Notes: generated by a model from the letters alone, not told the origin. A DNA stretch of 64,000 nt from Symsagittifera roscoffensis (GCF_963678635.1 NC_087066.1:47215129-47279128); one strand, 5' to 3'. Numbered from the stretch's first letter, positions 40,460 through 53,186 are shown. Numbers and translations are program-made.

Positions 40460-40880
40460 CTATAAGTATTTTTGTTGAATCACAGATAACAACGTAAAAT
40501 AAGGAAACGGGTAATGCTTTTTGTGCAATTGAGTGAAAAAATCATCAGCTATAATTATCGGCTCCTGGTATTCTTCGGTATTTCTATTTTTTACTGATTT
40601 AGCAATGATTATCAATGGTAGACAAATCCGGCTAGGCAATCGTAATAAACTTTTTATTCTGTTTGTTAAAACATCCACACTTTCGGTAACAGGTGTTTCG
40701 GTAAAAAGCAGTAGCTCCTGTTCAGTGATATCCGAGCATGATTGATTTCTTCCATTATTGATATCCGGCCTAGCCAAACTGTGTAGCGTTGGATAATCTT
40801 TTTCTCAAATAAGAATAGGTTTGTCGCCATTAGATTTTTCCTTGGGTATAATTTGTGAGATGTCTCCTCGTTTTGCAATT
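40460..40880 (-). pseudogene. Unidentified coding-like relic
   Basis: A - strand frame of 105 codons (40777 to 40460) without a good ATG reads like protein (EQELLLFTETPVTESVDVLT). It seems to continue upstream in another frame (40880 to 40790) after a frameshift. I recognise no domain. It may be a decayed exon or a transposon ORF. Confidence 0.25.
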
Positions 40881-41175
40881 AACTGGTCTTAATATAGTAG
40901 AAATAAGTGGACTAAAAATTGCCTTCTTGTTTTTGGGGGATTTATTTAGGAACTACCCATGGATCATAATAAAAACTATTCACCTCTCAAAATTCAAGTT
41001 AAAAAAACGGTGGTGTTACACCACCATCCCAATTAAAACCTGTCTTTTTTGCGCTCAGAGACGTCTGAAAAAAGGCAGAATTTGTCTAATGACGATCTCC
41101 CTGATTGGGTTCTTTCAAGTGGTCAGTTATATAAATTATATTGATCAATGTGAACCTATAATGGAAGCAATTTAT

Positions 41176-41705
41176 TGTTCCGACTTTCGATACGAAAGTA
41201 ACGGAATATTTGTGCTCGGGGTGGGTTTTTTTTTCTTCAGACAAATTTCGACTTTTTAACTAGCCATTTCTGACGGAATTTTTTTATATCATTCAAAAGC
41301 TATTGTTGTCCTGAGCTCAAATTTGAAAAGATATTTTACCTGTGATTATTTTTCGTAAAGTTACGGGGGTTTAAAGATTGCAATTTTGGCCAATTTGGGA
41401 CAATTAACGCGCGATATTTCGAGCTATTAACGCGTAAGCGGAGAGTTAATCCGTCTTAGAAATCGTTCCAAATTGGTTCAAAGAACCTTATTTGCCATAA
41501 TTGGTTGGTTACAAGAAGCGAAATCTACCCTTTTGTACTTTATATGGCGTGTGGGGGGATGATTTTCATAAAAAATTTCAAATTTTCGAAAAAAAAAATT
41601 CATTTTGTTTTATTTCATTGAATTTTTTAATGTTATTACTGCTCCAAAAACCTTAAAAGGCAGTCGGAACATTCAGGGCTTCGCCCTGTTACGAGCAGTC
41701 TTGTT
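41176..41705 (+). mobile_element. HINE-like element, well-preserved copy
   Basis: The left end is TGTTCCGACTTTCGATACGA. The internal blocks GTGCTCGGGGTGGG, TTTCTGACGGAATT, TTTGGCCAATTTGGGAC and AACGCGTAAGCG follow. The right sub-terminal partner AGTCGGAACA lies at 41662, followed by hairpin CAGGGCTTCGCCCTG and ACGAGCAGTCTTGTT. It is about 530 bp and non-coding. Confidence 0.75.
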
Positions 41706-42224
41706 ATTATTAAGTTAAACGCTTTGCTTTCAGGAGCTGGTTACTCGATTTCAATAGGTTGTTTTGTTCCTTGAAGTATTAATGGATCCACCTTTTGGGG
41801 ATGCGAGTTTTTCTTATTCCAAAATTTCCCGGTCGAATCAAAACATCCTACCCAGTGCTGCAATCGGGAACATGGCTAGTTTTGGATCATCCATCCACAG
41901 GGCTATCTTTTCAAAATATTCCATGATTTTGGCAAGATATAATTGTCGAATACTGATATCATGACAAAGGATCCATGTCTTGAACTTATTTTCATAATTA
42001 AGTTTCTCAACTTGTGGGATACAAGGATTTTTTTACTATATCCAATATACCTTGGATCATTTAAAAAATAGGCAAGACAATTGCTGTTTTTGTCATGATT
42101 TGTTGATATATTCATAATATTTATAATAAGTCCAACAATTCATTGAAGTGTGCATTAGTCAATCTTTTCGCGTTCCATTACGAAGCCAGACTGTGACTAG
42201 ATAGGCGAAAATTTGATGTCTATA

Positions 42225-42450
42225 GGTCAGTGGAATCCAGATACCAAAGCCTATTTATATTCCAAATTTTAGGTGGATTCCACATACAAGTAAGTTTTTT
42301 CGTGAATTCCGCGTACAAATGCCTGTAACGTAGTTTTTGTGGACACTTTAATTTTTTCGCGGATTCCACAACCAGCGAATATAGCTAGTTGTCTTGGATT
42401 CAGCAACTGTAAGCGGATTCGCAAGTTGCACGCGGATTTCCTAATTTTGT
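42225..42450 (+). repeat. Degenerate GGATTCCAC-type repeat
   Basis: GTGGAATCCA, GTGGATTCCACA, GTGAATTCCGCG, GCGGATTCCACAA, GCGGATTCGCAA and GCGGATTTCC recur at irregular spacing. Similar motifs recur at 43295-43440 (GGTTCCGTAAA, GCGGACTCCAC, CCGGATTCTGCAAA). These may be remains of a minisatellite. Confidence 0.4.
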
Positions 42451-44384
42451 TAATTAAACTGAACTAAACCAGTTCATGCGTATAAGTATTTAGAAGCTAC
42501 AGCTAGAAGTATTATCTTGCAAAAGCGGATTTAAAAGCAAGGTTTTAATCCTTGTCAGCAGAATCACAGTTCAAAACCTAATTCACTAGTTAAATGAATC
42601 GTCGATCTACCCTTAAGTTATTCGGATCAGTTTCCTAGCCAGCAAATATTGGGATCATAAATTTGGAAGCACAACATTACATATCATCGAGTGAAATCAA
42701 AATTTGGTAGTAGCAACATGCAACATTTTTTACTGTCAGTATTTGATTTGCAACCAAAGCTGAGCTGTAAGTAAACAAAGCATTTTTCAGCATTCGAGAT
42801 TTCAATTGAAGAAAGCGTGTTTTCAGCATTCAAAATTTTACGGTGCGCTGCCTTGTATAGAGGAACGAACTGAAAAGAATAAGTTATCAGTAATTTAGAG
42901 ACATTTTTCGTGGATTTTTTATTTATTGCCCCCGCCCCTCTTGGACCTTGATAACGTCTCCCCTTTTTGGACCTTACTAACTATTTTCCCCTTACACATT
43001 TAGCAAATTGGTAGCCATTTTCGTACAAATTATGCAATTCAAAACTGTGATCAAATATTTGGGTTTTTAGTTTCATGCTTTCCTACTGTTATTGCTTACA
43101 ATTGAATTTCTGAAAATCGAAAGAGCTGGGAAAATAGTTGACAAGATCAGTTGGCAGGTTTTGTGATCGAATGTTTGGGAATAAATTGGCAGGAATTGAG
43201 ATCGAATGATTGGGTGTAGGTCTAAATGAGATTGAACTTGCTGGTGACCCACACCTGGCAAAGAAACCGCTTAATTTTAAAAAGTTACTGTATTTGTTTC
43301 TGGGTTCCGTAAAAAAGGTGGAAGCAATTTACAATTTGCGGACTCCACTAAGCACGTAGTTTAATATTTGCTTGTAGATTCCAAAAAAATTTCCGGATTC
43401 TGCAAATACGGTTGGTGGCTCCCCAAATTCGCCTGTTTTTAGAGCAATTTTGAGCGGTACATTGTTTTAGCAAATTGTTTATGAAAACCAAAAACCACAA
43501 AGAAGATCAGAGAAAAGCAGCATTATTGCATATTCCACAACAAATCTGATTTTAGTCACGGAATCCGGTTATATTTCACAAAATGTCCAGTTTGGCCTCG
43601 AAATGTCCTGTTTTATGATTTTAGTTTTGAAAAGAGTTGTTTTTTGCTCATATCAGGGGAAAAATTTAAAGACTTGATCATTTAAAGCTCTAATTAGGAC
43701 TTTTTAATGAATGGTATATTTTGAAAAAAGTTTTTATGTAGATGTTGTTATCTTTGTGCCCAACTACAGCTCTGCAAAACTTGCTTATTGCTCTGAATAC
43801 TTCTACTCTCAATGTTTTTCTTAACAAATAAAAGTTCTCAGATTTAATCGTAATTTTCACATGAAATGACATGCCAGCTGTTCAAACTATATTTTTTAAT
43901 GTTATAGAAAGTATAGATTATAATGCTCCAACCAATGAAAATGGAGACAAATTCTGTGTTTAATTTTTTTTCTCTTTTTTTCCAAATTTTTATGGTTTTC
44001 CATGCGAAATCAGACCACAATTGGGCAGGGTCAAGTGATATATCAGTTTTAATCCTTGTTAATAATGATTTGAACAATATTTACTATTTTCAAAGGTTTA
44101 TGATCATGGTCGAGAAAAATTAGATTTAAAAAATTTAATTATTTAACCGGATTTTGAAAGAATAAAGCGAGTGAACAGGCCTATAAATGAAGTTTTTGTG
44201 CCATTTTTTGGGGTTCAAAAAATCAAAAAAAAAATCTGCTAAAAAATAAAAAGTTTAGAAAACTTTCAAAATTTTTTTCTTCGATTTTTTTTTGTTGTTT
44301 TTCGACTAAAACTGTTCTCCGTTTTGCCATTATACGAATAGTTTTGAATACATTCAATTTTTAGGTTTTCGTCCAATCTTTTAA
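42451..44384. other. Gene-free stretch
   Basis: No supported gene; the only structure seen is the second patch of the degenerate repeat at 43295-43440. Confidence 0.45.
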
Positions 44385-44610
44385 TCAAACCACGCACAAA
44401 AAAAAGACATTCAATTGAAAAAAGTTTTTTTTCAAGATTATGATTGGAGCATTCTGTGCTTTTTGCGCAGCAGCCAGCGATCCTTGCTTACAACTTTTTT
44501 TAGTTTGAGCAGTTGATTTTTCTTTGGAATTTAGGACATCGTTTGAAATGAAATATTCCGCAAAACCCTACACGTAATCGTTTGTTGGATAAAGCGATTT
44601 CCATTTTTTT
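44385..44610 (+). repeat. Diverged dispersed repeat (copy 2)
   Basis: Matches 1240-1540 by eye: CCACGCACAAAAAAAA, then GATTGGAGCATTCTGTGCT at about 44441, then a GATAAAGCGATTTCC end. Confidence 0.4.
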
Positions 44611-44930
44611 CTTAGTTATCGATTTTAATCACCAATTAATTTCAGTCAAAACGTTTTGATGATAACTTTGTAATCAACCAGAAGGTTCTTTTCTTTAGAA
44701 ACTTCAAAAAGGTCATAAAACTGCCGTAAATTTTAGGTTCAAACTTTGGTGATAGATTTACAAATTCTGAATGTTTTTTCATACGACCTCTCGATCCATT
44801 TTGATGTTTTTAATGATTTATCTTCTTATATCAAAAATTGCATCGTAGTCTGGAATCTGTAGCATGCCGTCGGTTTAATCATGATTAGTGTTGTCAATCT
44901 TCTTGATACAGCAAAAGATGAAGTTCTTTT

Positions 44931-45453
44931 TGTTCCGACTTTCGATACGAAAGTAACGGAATATTTGTGCTCGGGGTGGGTTTTTATTTCTTCAGACAAA
45001 TTTCGACTTTTTAACTAGCCATTTTTGACGGAATTTTTTTACATCATTCGAAAAGTATTGTTGTCCTGAGCTCAAATTTGAGAAGATATTTTACCTGTGA
45101 TCATTTTTCGTAAAGTTATGGGGGTTTAAAGATTGCCATTTTGGCAAATTTGAGACGATTAACGCGCGATATAATTCGCGCTAATAACGCGTAAGCGAGA
45201 TTTAATCCGTCTTATCAATCGTTTCAAATTGGTTCAAAGAAGCTTATATGCCTTAATTGATTTGTTAATAGGAGCGAAATTTATAACTTTGTACTTAATA
45301 TGACGTGTGGTGGAATGTTGTCACAAAAAAACTCAAATTAAAAAAAAAAAATTCTATTTTATTACATTTAAATTTTCATGTTATCACTGCTCCATAGACC
45401 TTAAAAGGCAGTCGGAACATTCAAGGCTTCCCCCTAATACAAGCAGTCTTGTT
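44931..45453 (+). mobile_element. HINE-like element, well-preserved copy
   Basis: It is collinear with the 41176 copy from TGTTCCGACTTTCGATACGA to GCAGTCTTGTTT. The terminal hairpin is damaged (CAAGGCTTCCCCCTAAT). Confidence 0.75.
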
Positions 45454-45619
45454 TCCAATTAGGATCATTTTGACATAATTTGTATATTAAATTGAATTCA
45501 TTTATTAAAACATAAAAAATTGTCTAAAAAACCTTCGAGGTTTTTGCAGCGATCATCGCTCTTTTCTATGATACTTACAATTATGAAATTCTTTTAGTTC
45601 ATCTTTCACATAAAGGAGA

Positions 45620-45765
45620 ATGGCCAGACCGTTCATAGAAAAGTTGGCCTGGATGATGGGAAAAATACACAACCTGGATCATCGAAATAAAACTGGCCTG
45701 GAGAATTGGAAAAACAAATCGGCCCGCATCATTCAAAACTTGCCAACTTCATTCAAGGGCTTCTG
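45620..45765 (+). repeat. Degenerate GGCCTGGAT repeat
   Basis: TTGGCCTGGATGATGG, AACCTGGATCATCG, CTGGCCTGGAGAATTGG and CGGCCCGCATCATTC follow each other about every 25-35 bp, a small degraded minisatellite. Confidence 0.4.
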
Positions 45766-48700
45766 AATTAAATGATTATCTTGCAGAGACCATGTTCGAT
45801 TGGTAAGATCAAGCATGATCATGAAAAGATTAATGCTTCTGGTAAAATGATGCGTTATTGGAACATTGGGTAGTTCAGACTCGATGGGAAAATGTTTTGG
45901 CATTGCTCAAGCTCTTTTAGCCAAAGTTCTTTCTTTTAGCCGTAAACCAAAGAATGATCGACCAAAAAATTTACATCAAAATTATTGATTGAATGTTCTA
46001 TCACTGTTGTAAACAGTTTCTGCCAGTAACGTTTCGGGTTAAAATTGCAAGGCTCAGTTTCGCTTGATGAAAATTGCTTCTGATGAGTTCATCATTCTGG
46101 TGCCGCGGCAACTCGCAACGAAAACCAACTCACAAAAAATTCAACTCGTCTAAGACTCGACAGATATTTTCTCTTAATTTAATTGTAAAACAAAAATGCA
46201 GTAAATTATCAAAGGCTTTGAGGCTTTAAAATTTTCTTTGACATAAAGATTTTCTACAGATCGAAAATAAATGGAAGAGCTTTTAGCTGCAAATTTAGAT
46301 CATAGTTTTGATAGTTTCTGATCGTTTCTGATATTCTCTATTGCAAGTCCTCATATTTACAGCTTCAGAGTATTTATAGGGTTTTAGTCCTGATTAGAAA
46401 CGAATCAGACAATTTTCGGTTAAACTTTGCTCCTTCTCAAATTTGACTAAATAACTTTGATACTTATGGGTGAACATAAATCATTCCTAATTGAAATCTT
46501 TGATGCTAGCCTCTAACCGAACTGTTTTTTTAGTTTGCATTCAGCGCCTTGTTAAAATGATTCCATATAGCTAGTTTAAAACCTGAGTCTGCTCGTTGAG
46601 TTCCACGTATATATTCCCCCTCCCAATTTTTTTTTCGAAACAACCAAGATACGGCTTGAGTTGCTCAATTTTAGTTGTCGTGGAGTACAGAGCTTCGAGT
46701 GACAGCTTCATGTAACTCTGAAATGAGAGCCAGCGCAAAATAGGACTTCACTTTGATTCGACTTTACTCCGTGTCTTTTTTGCAATCAACCACCATTTCC
46801 AAGTTTTTTGCTAACTGGCCTGTGCAAACTGAAAAAAACTTTTGTAATTTTTGTGGTTAGTCTGGACATGAGTTTAAAATTTCTGTAGGCTCTAATAAAA
46901 GGTTAAATTCGAGCAACACAAATACAAAATTTAGGCGTTGTTGTCTAAGTTCTAAAATTTACGAGATGCCTTTTTGCGAGTTGTCTTTTGTAGCGAGTTG
47001 TCGAGTTACGATGCCCTAAATATGAATAATTGCAACAAAAGTTATCAATAATTCCTTAACATCATCAAAAGCGTGAGCTTTTTTTGCAGCTGAAAGCTCT
47101 TTCATTTAATTTTGAAGCTTAAAATGAAAGATCGCTTAAAAGAAACCTTAATAAGAATGAAACTGTGACGCCTCAAAAGCTTTGTTATTTTACCGCCTTT
47201 TTGTTACACATTCAGATTGAAGAAAAATGTAATTTTTTTGAGTTTCATACGCCTTAGGGTGTTTATAGGATTTTCCAGATTTGAATCAAATCAAGCTATT
47301 TTCGGTTAGACTTTGCTTTGTTTTTTAACGCATTTTGTCGTAATTGCTGAAATATACGAGTTTGTTTTTTTGCGAGTTGTCTTTTGTTGCAAGCCTTAGG
47401 CATCATCCTCTTCAGTGTCTTTTTTGAAATCGAAGTAGAGATTGTTCAATTGACCTAAAAACTAGCGAAACTTAAGGCTCCTTTAAAAAAATACAGTTTA
47501 CTGAAGTCAAAGCGTTATTTTGATATATTTTCATATATTTGACATTTTCATATGCACAAGATATTTCATTTTTGCTTTCATCGTTAGTGGTATGCTCACA
47601 CAATAATACTGGTGCTTATATCCATTTAAATGTTAGCTCTTCCAGCCAGGTAGTATTAGGAAGAAAATTTGATATCAGTTGTGATTATAATACGTCAGGT
47701 TCAAAAGTTATAAAGACTCTGGTCGTCGTACGAGCTTGAGTGACATGTCTTGAGGAATAAACTTCTGTTTCATTTTTAGTGGATGTCGAGAACAGCTGTT
47801 ATTGCCCTAGTTAACAATTGCATGCAATTGTATGTTGGCTGAAAAAACGTTTCCAGACTTTTGGGCTATCGCGATGTCATGTCGATGGTCATAAAAAAGT
47901 TAATTTAGGCAAATATAGACCCCTCCCACGGAAAAATGTTTTCAAATAAGATGAAAAATTAAATTAAAATTATCCAGCAAACTAAAATAAATTAAGCTCT
48001 AAAAGTATACTTACTTAATTCTTCATTTTACGATTTTCCCCAGCAACAATTTATCTCAGCTCAACTATTGGTACCAATCACTGGTTCTGGAAATTGACTA
48101 TTGTTATAGTTGATGAGGCTGAAAATATTTTGGCAAAATAGCAATTAAAAGTCAATTAGTTTTTGTCTTTTGACAATCGACTAGCATATTCGAAAGCTCT
48201 AATCGCCTCAATTTTGAACCCCATTACCATTACCATTTTTTAAACAATGCATTTGGTGCGCAATGTTACCTCAATGATCATATACCAAACACTCAAATCC
48301 TAATTGGTTCAGTAGAAGTTTTATATTTGATTTAAAAAAGTTTAGTTCAAGCAAATTTGTCAAGCTGCCAAGTCGAACCGAAATTTTCATCCACGAAGAG
48401 CTTTATCGAGAAGTCTCTTCTTAATCTTTATATCGCCCTGTAATTCTAAAATCAAATACTCCTCTTAGTGGTGTGCCACTTTGCTCAAATCTATAAGGAC
48501 TTTGATATTCAGCTATATACTTCGTTTTTCTGCTGAAATTATCTTCGAACCCAAATAGTTGGCCCCAAAACTCCGAATGCTTTAGTATTCTGAACTATAA
48601 TCAAGCAATAGCAAATATAATTGAGTTCGCAAAACCTTTTAGTTTTTGCGTTAATTATAAAGACCTTTATGCCCCTTAATCTCCTGTCATCTTCACTTTA

Positions 48701-48839
48701 TTGACAGAGAGACATTTTAACGTTTTAATTTTACTCCTACAAATTCAAAACTTGAGCTTTTAGGAACTAGTTAATTACTAGTTAATAATTTATTAGATTT
48801 AATCGGTTTATAATCAAAATCTTGGTTTGTGCCATCATC
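45766..48839. other. Gene-free stretch upstream of the SLC5 gene
   Basis: No firm gene. Two blocks (about 46250-46450 and 47085-47330) share TTTATAGG...TTTTCGGTTARACTTTGCT and look like an old duplication. GCGAGTTGTCTTTTGT occurs at about 46976 and 47372. A frame at 47595-47739 reads GRKFDISCDYNTSGSK, faintly like an immunoglobulin V-set strand, but it has no partner exon. Confidence 0.35.
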
Positions 48840-51800
48840 ATGTCTGACGACGAATCGGCTGCTCGGTTTGGGATCATGGACTACGTGGTGTTCTCATGTC
48901 TGCTTCTCGTGTCGGCTCTGATCGGACTGTACTACGGGTGTTCGGGGGGCAAACAAAAGACCCAGGGCGAATGGCTGGCCGGAAACCGGGATCTGGACTG
49001 GCTCCCGACTTCTCTCTCCCTCCTCGCCAGTTTCATCTCGGCCATTACACTACTCGGTAGGTGTTTTAATTGTTCCAGTTTATAGGGTCCGACCAAATTG
49101 GTTTTCTTGTCAGTTCTAATTGGACCTATTTTTTGTCGATTATTAAGCTAATTAATTGGATTTTTCAAGGTTAGTCGGTTTCATGGCAATCAATTTTTTC
49201 AAGGCTTAGATAGTTTCGAGCTGATCGGTTCTTCGAGAATTAAAAGATTCATGCTCTGTCGAACCAGCTGTTTTCATCGTTTTTCAGTACCGAAACAAAA
49301 TTATTTTTAAGTGATCAAGAATTCAATTTTGAAGTTAAAAACCATATTCGCGTCAAGTGTATGATGTCGCTTTCCCGTGTGGTTTTCAAAAGAGCTATAA
49401 GGACACATTTTACGTTTAAAAAATCGTATTTTCTTGTGAGTTCTAATGTGTACTTGGCTCTAAACGTTTACGAATGGACTATTCAAATGAACTATTCTAA
49501 TGGTTCTAAAGGCTAAACCTTTAATTTTAAGGTTGATGTTCTTTGCTTCAGGAACTCCATCAGAACTGTACACAGCAGGATCTATGTACTTCTACCTGGC
49601 CATGACCTACTTTGTCGTCATCCCTGTGACCGCCTGCTTCTTCATGCCCGTGTTCCGAAGAGCCAACAGCCTCTCAGCCTTCATGTACATCGAGAGACGC
49701 TTCAACAAAACCGTCTCACTGATAGCTTGTTCTCTCTACATTGTCCAGATGGTCCTCTACATGGGGATTGTACTCTATTCGCCTGCATTGGCGCTTAATG
49801 CTGTAACTGGACTTTCACTCGAGGGTTCCATAGTTGCAGTCAGTCTTGTATGTATTTTCTACACAGTAGTCGGAGGCATGAAGGCCATAATATGGACAGA
49901 CGCTCTTCAGACCATGGTCATGATTCTCGGCATGATTATTATTTCGATCGCTGGAACCTATAAGGTCGGCGGCATATCGGCTGTCTACGAGATCACGAAG
50001 AAAGGTTACCATCTAGAGTTCGACAACTTCTCCTTAGATCCGAGAGTTCGACACTCGGGAACTGACTTGATGATCGGAGGTATTTTCACCTGGTTGTCAA
50101 TTTATGCCGCCAATCAAGCCCAGGTGCAAAGATACATCAGTGTGGGGACCAAAAGAGACGCACAAAAGGCCATATTCTTGAATTTGCCTGGTCTGATCTT
50201 TCTCATGTTGATCTCTGGTTACTGTGGATTGCTTGCATACACAAAGTACGCTCTGTGCGATCCAATCAAATCGGGAATCATTCAAAAACCAGATCAAATT
50301 TTGCCATATTTTGTGACTGATACATTTGCAACATGGCCTGGTTTTGGAGGCCTTTTTGTATCATCAATTTTCAGCGGGTCTTTGAGCACCATTTCATCAG
50401 GTGTAAACGCATTAGCTGCTGTAGTTTTGACTAACTTGATTCCCGAACAGTACCTCGGCCAAGAAGTCAGAGCGAAACTGGGTAAACTGATTGCAGTGGT
50501 ATTCGGCCTGTTAGCTCTTGGGTTCGCTTTCATTTGCAAGTACCTGGATTCAGTTCTGCAGCTGGCTCTTTCCTTATTTGGACTATTGGCCGGACCTCTG
50601 CTCGGCCTGTTCACACTTGGAATGGCGTCGAGGAGAAGCAATGGGATCGGAGCAACTGTCGGCTATATTACCAGTCTTCTTATACAAGGTCAGTTCAACA
50701 ACAAACATTTTTTAAACCTAAAAACCTTCTAAGTGTCATGATCAGGGGCGGATTTAGGGGGGGGGGGGGGGGGGGCGAACGCCTCCCCTCAGGGATTTGA
50801 CCCCCTGCCGACCCAAAGGGTCCCCCCTTTGATACTTTTTCAGAAATCCATTTTTGGCCGACCGACCCTAAAATTTTTCTAAAGGCGCCTTTGGTGCCAA
50901 TATATGCTATTTTTGAGGGGGAGCGCGCGCCAAAAAAACGCATTTTTTTTGTCAAAATTTTTCAAAAAGTGCCCAAAAAACGGCTTTTTTGACTGTTTTT
51001 TCAAAAATTTGCCTGCGGCGCAGAAAGTTTAGCAAAAATAGGGGGCAAAACAGTGCTTTGGGAGAGCGCGAAAAATAAAAATCAATTTGGTCGACCTAAA
51101 AAAAAAAAAAGGTCGTCAAAATTTTGGAAAATTTTTTGAAAATCCGCCCCCCCCCCCCTCGAGAAAATCCTAGATCCGCCCCTGGTCATTATCCAAAACT
51201 ATTTTAAGATTTTGCTCTCGCCCCGAAAGTGCTATATAGAGAGTTTTTGAAGCAAAAGGATTGCAAATTGATGATCTAGGTCCAATTTAAAAAAAAACTT
51301 CTATATTGCATCTAAAAAAACACCCAAAATTACGAGCAAAAATCACATCAGCAACAATTGTTTTTAATTAACTCTTAGCTGAAAGTGAAATTTTGCTTTT
51401 TTCTTAGAGGTTGTCTCAATTCAAAGCCAAATGGTCGGATAGTTCTTTAGATCACACCCTGAAAGCGAAAAACTTTTGTTGCGATACCGTTTGTATACGT
51501 TTTCTTAATTTGATATCAAATCAAAGAATTTCAATTTTGTTTCAGTGCTTATCTACTGGGGATCTCAGACAGTGGATTATTCGGCTTCTAAACTCATCCT
51601 CTACGACTCCAACTGCACCGCCACGTCTCGGGCGCCATTGGACCAAATTCTCCACCAATTAGATTTCAATCAGAACACTTTCGGATACAAAACAGACACT
51701 TCCGACACTTCGGAATTCAACATCATGGAAAATTCCGTGTTTCGATTGTCTTATATGTGGTATGGCTGTATCGGTTTCACATGGACTGTGGTAGTTGGAT

Positions 51801-51952
51801 ATCTTGTAAGTTTAATCGTTCGGGTCGTGAACAAATCCGAGAAAGAAACGAGCCCTGACGAGGATTTGCTTTTCCACTTCCATGATATTTTCCCGTCGAG
51901 TGGCGACAGCAGACTTTCACTGGAACTAGCTCTTGGTGATGCGAATTGCTAA
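48840..51952 (+). CDS. SLC5 sodium-coupled solute symporter (SLC5A8/A12/A6-like, 3 exons)
   Basis: Exons are 48840-49056, 49552-50688 and 51546-51952. Introns are GT-AG (495 and 857 bp), both in phase 1, and give 586 aa, close to the roughly 610 aa of vertebrate SLC5A8. The start is the first ATG of the frame (MSDDESAARFG). Residues 12-35 form the first membrane segment. LLASFISAITLLGTPSEL (61-78) is the helix-1/extracellular block typical of the monocarboxylate/vitamin branch, and exon 1 joins exon 2 inside it. FYTVVGGMKAIIWTD (175-189) is the sodium:solute symporter signature. SGSLSTISSGVNALAAVVLTNL-type sequence near 50377 matches the conserved Na2-site helix. A last membrane helix follows near 520-543. 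The family moves lactate, pyruvate, short-chain fatty acids, iodide or vitamins with Na+ across the plasma membrane; substrate cannot be told here. It is intron-poor compared with vertebrate homologues. Intron 2 holds a hAT-like insertion. Confidence 0.93.
50743..51184 (-). mobile_element. hAT-like MITE in SLC5 intron 2
   Basis: It runs from CAGGGGCGGATTTAGG to CCTAGATCCGCCCCTG, 442 bp. The flanks GTCATGAT (50735-50742) and GTCATTAT (51185-51192) match at 7 of 8 positions. It contains a run of 19 G (50757-50775) near its left end. This is the best complete copy of the G-run-left orientation. Confidence 0.85.
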
Positions 51953-52052
51953 ATTAATTGTTTGCTCATTTTAAAACTTCTATGAATATTTGTGCACCAA
52001 TATTGTAAAACTGATCGTTTTGTGATTTTTTACACTCCATCTACTTGTGATT

Positions 52053-52078
52053 ATTAAATAAGTTATTTCGTTATTAAA
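52053..52078 (+). terminator. Poly(A) signal candidates of the SLC5 gene
   Basis: ATTAAA, the commonest variant signal, occurs at 52053 and 52073, about 100-120 bp after the stop codon. Confidence 0.35.
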
Positions 52079-52263
52079 GACCTCCAACCAAGTGAATTTT
52101 TTTACTAACGTTCCGCATAGTCATTAGAGCTCTCAGACAAAATAAAAACTCAAAAATGTAGATGTTATTAGATTTGCAAAGTTTGCATAACTTACACAGG
52201 CGTTGTAACAACCCTTTTACCAGAAAAAAAACCTCTTAGAAAATAACAAACTGGTTCGAGGCT

Positions 52264-52480
52264 GTGGTTTTTATGACCAAATGGTATTCGAGACTGTCGC
52301 GATCTAAATTGTATTTATTTTTCAAACCACGTCGACCAAAATTCTGCATTTTCAGACTGTGCAGACCAAGACAATGTGTCCTTACTTACTTTTTGACCAT
52401 GTCGCGACTAACTTTTGAAATTATTTCCAGACGGAAGCTAAATTATCTCCGACTGTTACACTGTTACTGCACGAAATTGA
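52264..52480 (+). repeat. Second locus of the TCGAC-type minisatellite, decayed
   Basis: GGTATTCGAGACTGTCGCGA, GTCGACCAAAATTC and CAGACTGTGCAGACCAAGA resemble the units at 39300-39535, and the translated frame again shows SRLSR / FRLCRP-like repeats. Judged by eye. Confidence 0.35.
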
Positions 52481-52629
52481 AATTAACAGCTTGAATTATT
52501 ATTTCGAGTAAGCTTTGAAAAATATCAGAGTGAAGAAATACGATGGCTGATATGATAGGTTAGTCAGTCGTTTACCGGAGCTCGGTTCCTCAAAAGTAAA
52601 CGCTTTTTGCTTCTAGAAAATATATATAC

Positions 52630-52909
52630 TAACTTTATATATACTAACTTTGAGGGGGAGCGCGCGCCAAAAAAACGCGATTTTTTTGTAAAATTTTTTC
52701 AAAAAGTGCCCAAAAACGGCTTTTTTGATTGTTTTTTCAAAAATTTGCCTGCGGCGCAGAAAATTTAGCCAAAATAGGGGCAAAACAGAGCTTTGGCAGA
52801 GCTCGAAAAATCTATTTGGTTGACCTAAAAAAAAAAAAAGGTCGTCAAAATTTTGGAAAATTGTTTGAAAATCCGCCCCCCCCTCGAGAAAATCCTAGAT
52901 CCGCCCCTG
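52630..52909 (-). mobile_element. hAT-like MITE, one half
   Basis: From TGAGGGGGAGCGCGCGCC to CCTAGATCCGCCCCTG it is nearly identical to the right half of the 50743 copy. The other half is missing. It is bounded on both sides by TATATATA-type sequence, so the target duplication cannot be judged. Confidence 0.75.
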
Positions 52910-53186
52910 TATATATATATAAATGGAAACGTTTTTTATCCAATGAGCAAAAGCATAAATCTTTTCTGAAAGTTTGCTTAGGAAGGTTTTGCTTGGCAAG
53001 CTAAAAAATTTGATTTTGTCTGAATATGGCTCAAAATTCACAGATAAAGTATTTCTGCAATGTTGCAAATTAGTCTAAGAAATTCTGGCTAATGCAAATT
53101 TCTGAAAGTAGACAGGAAAAGTCTTACTGATGAATAAGGTTACGATGCGCCGTTTTGTTGGCCTAAATCATCCAATCCGTTGGCCA

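Noticed and set aside
41764-41964. 66-codon + frame with a DPPF motif, like an amino-methyltransferase
   Set aside because: A four-residue motif alone in a short frame without the rest of the fold is not evidence.
50695-50955. 86-codon - strand frame
   Set aside because: It is MITE sequence in intron 2 of the SLC5 gene; similar frames occur in the other copies.
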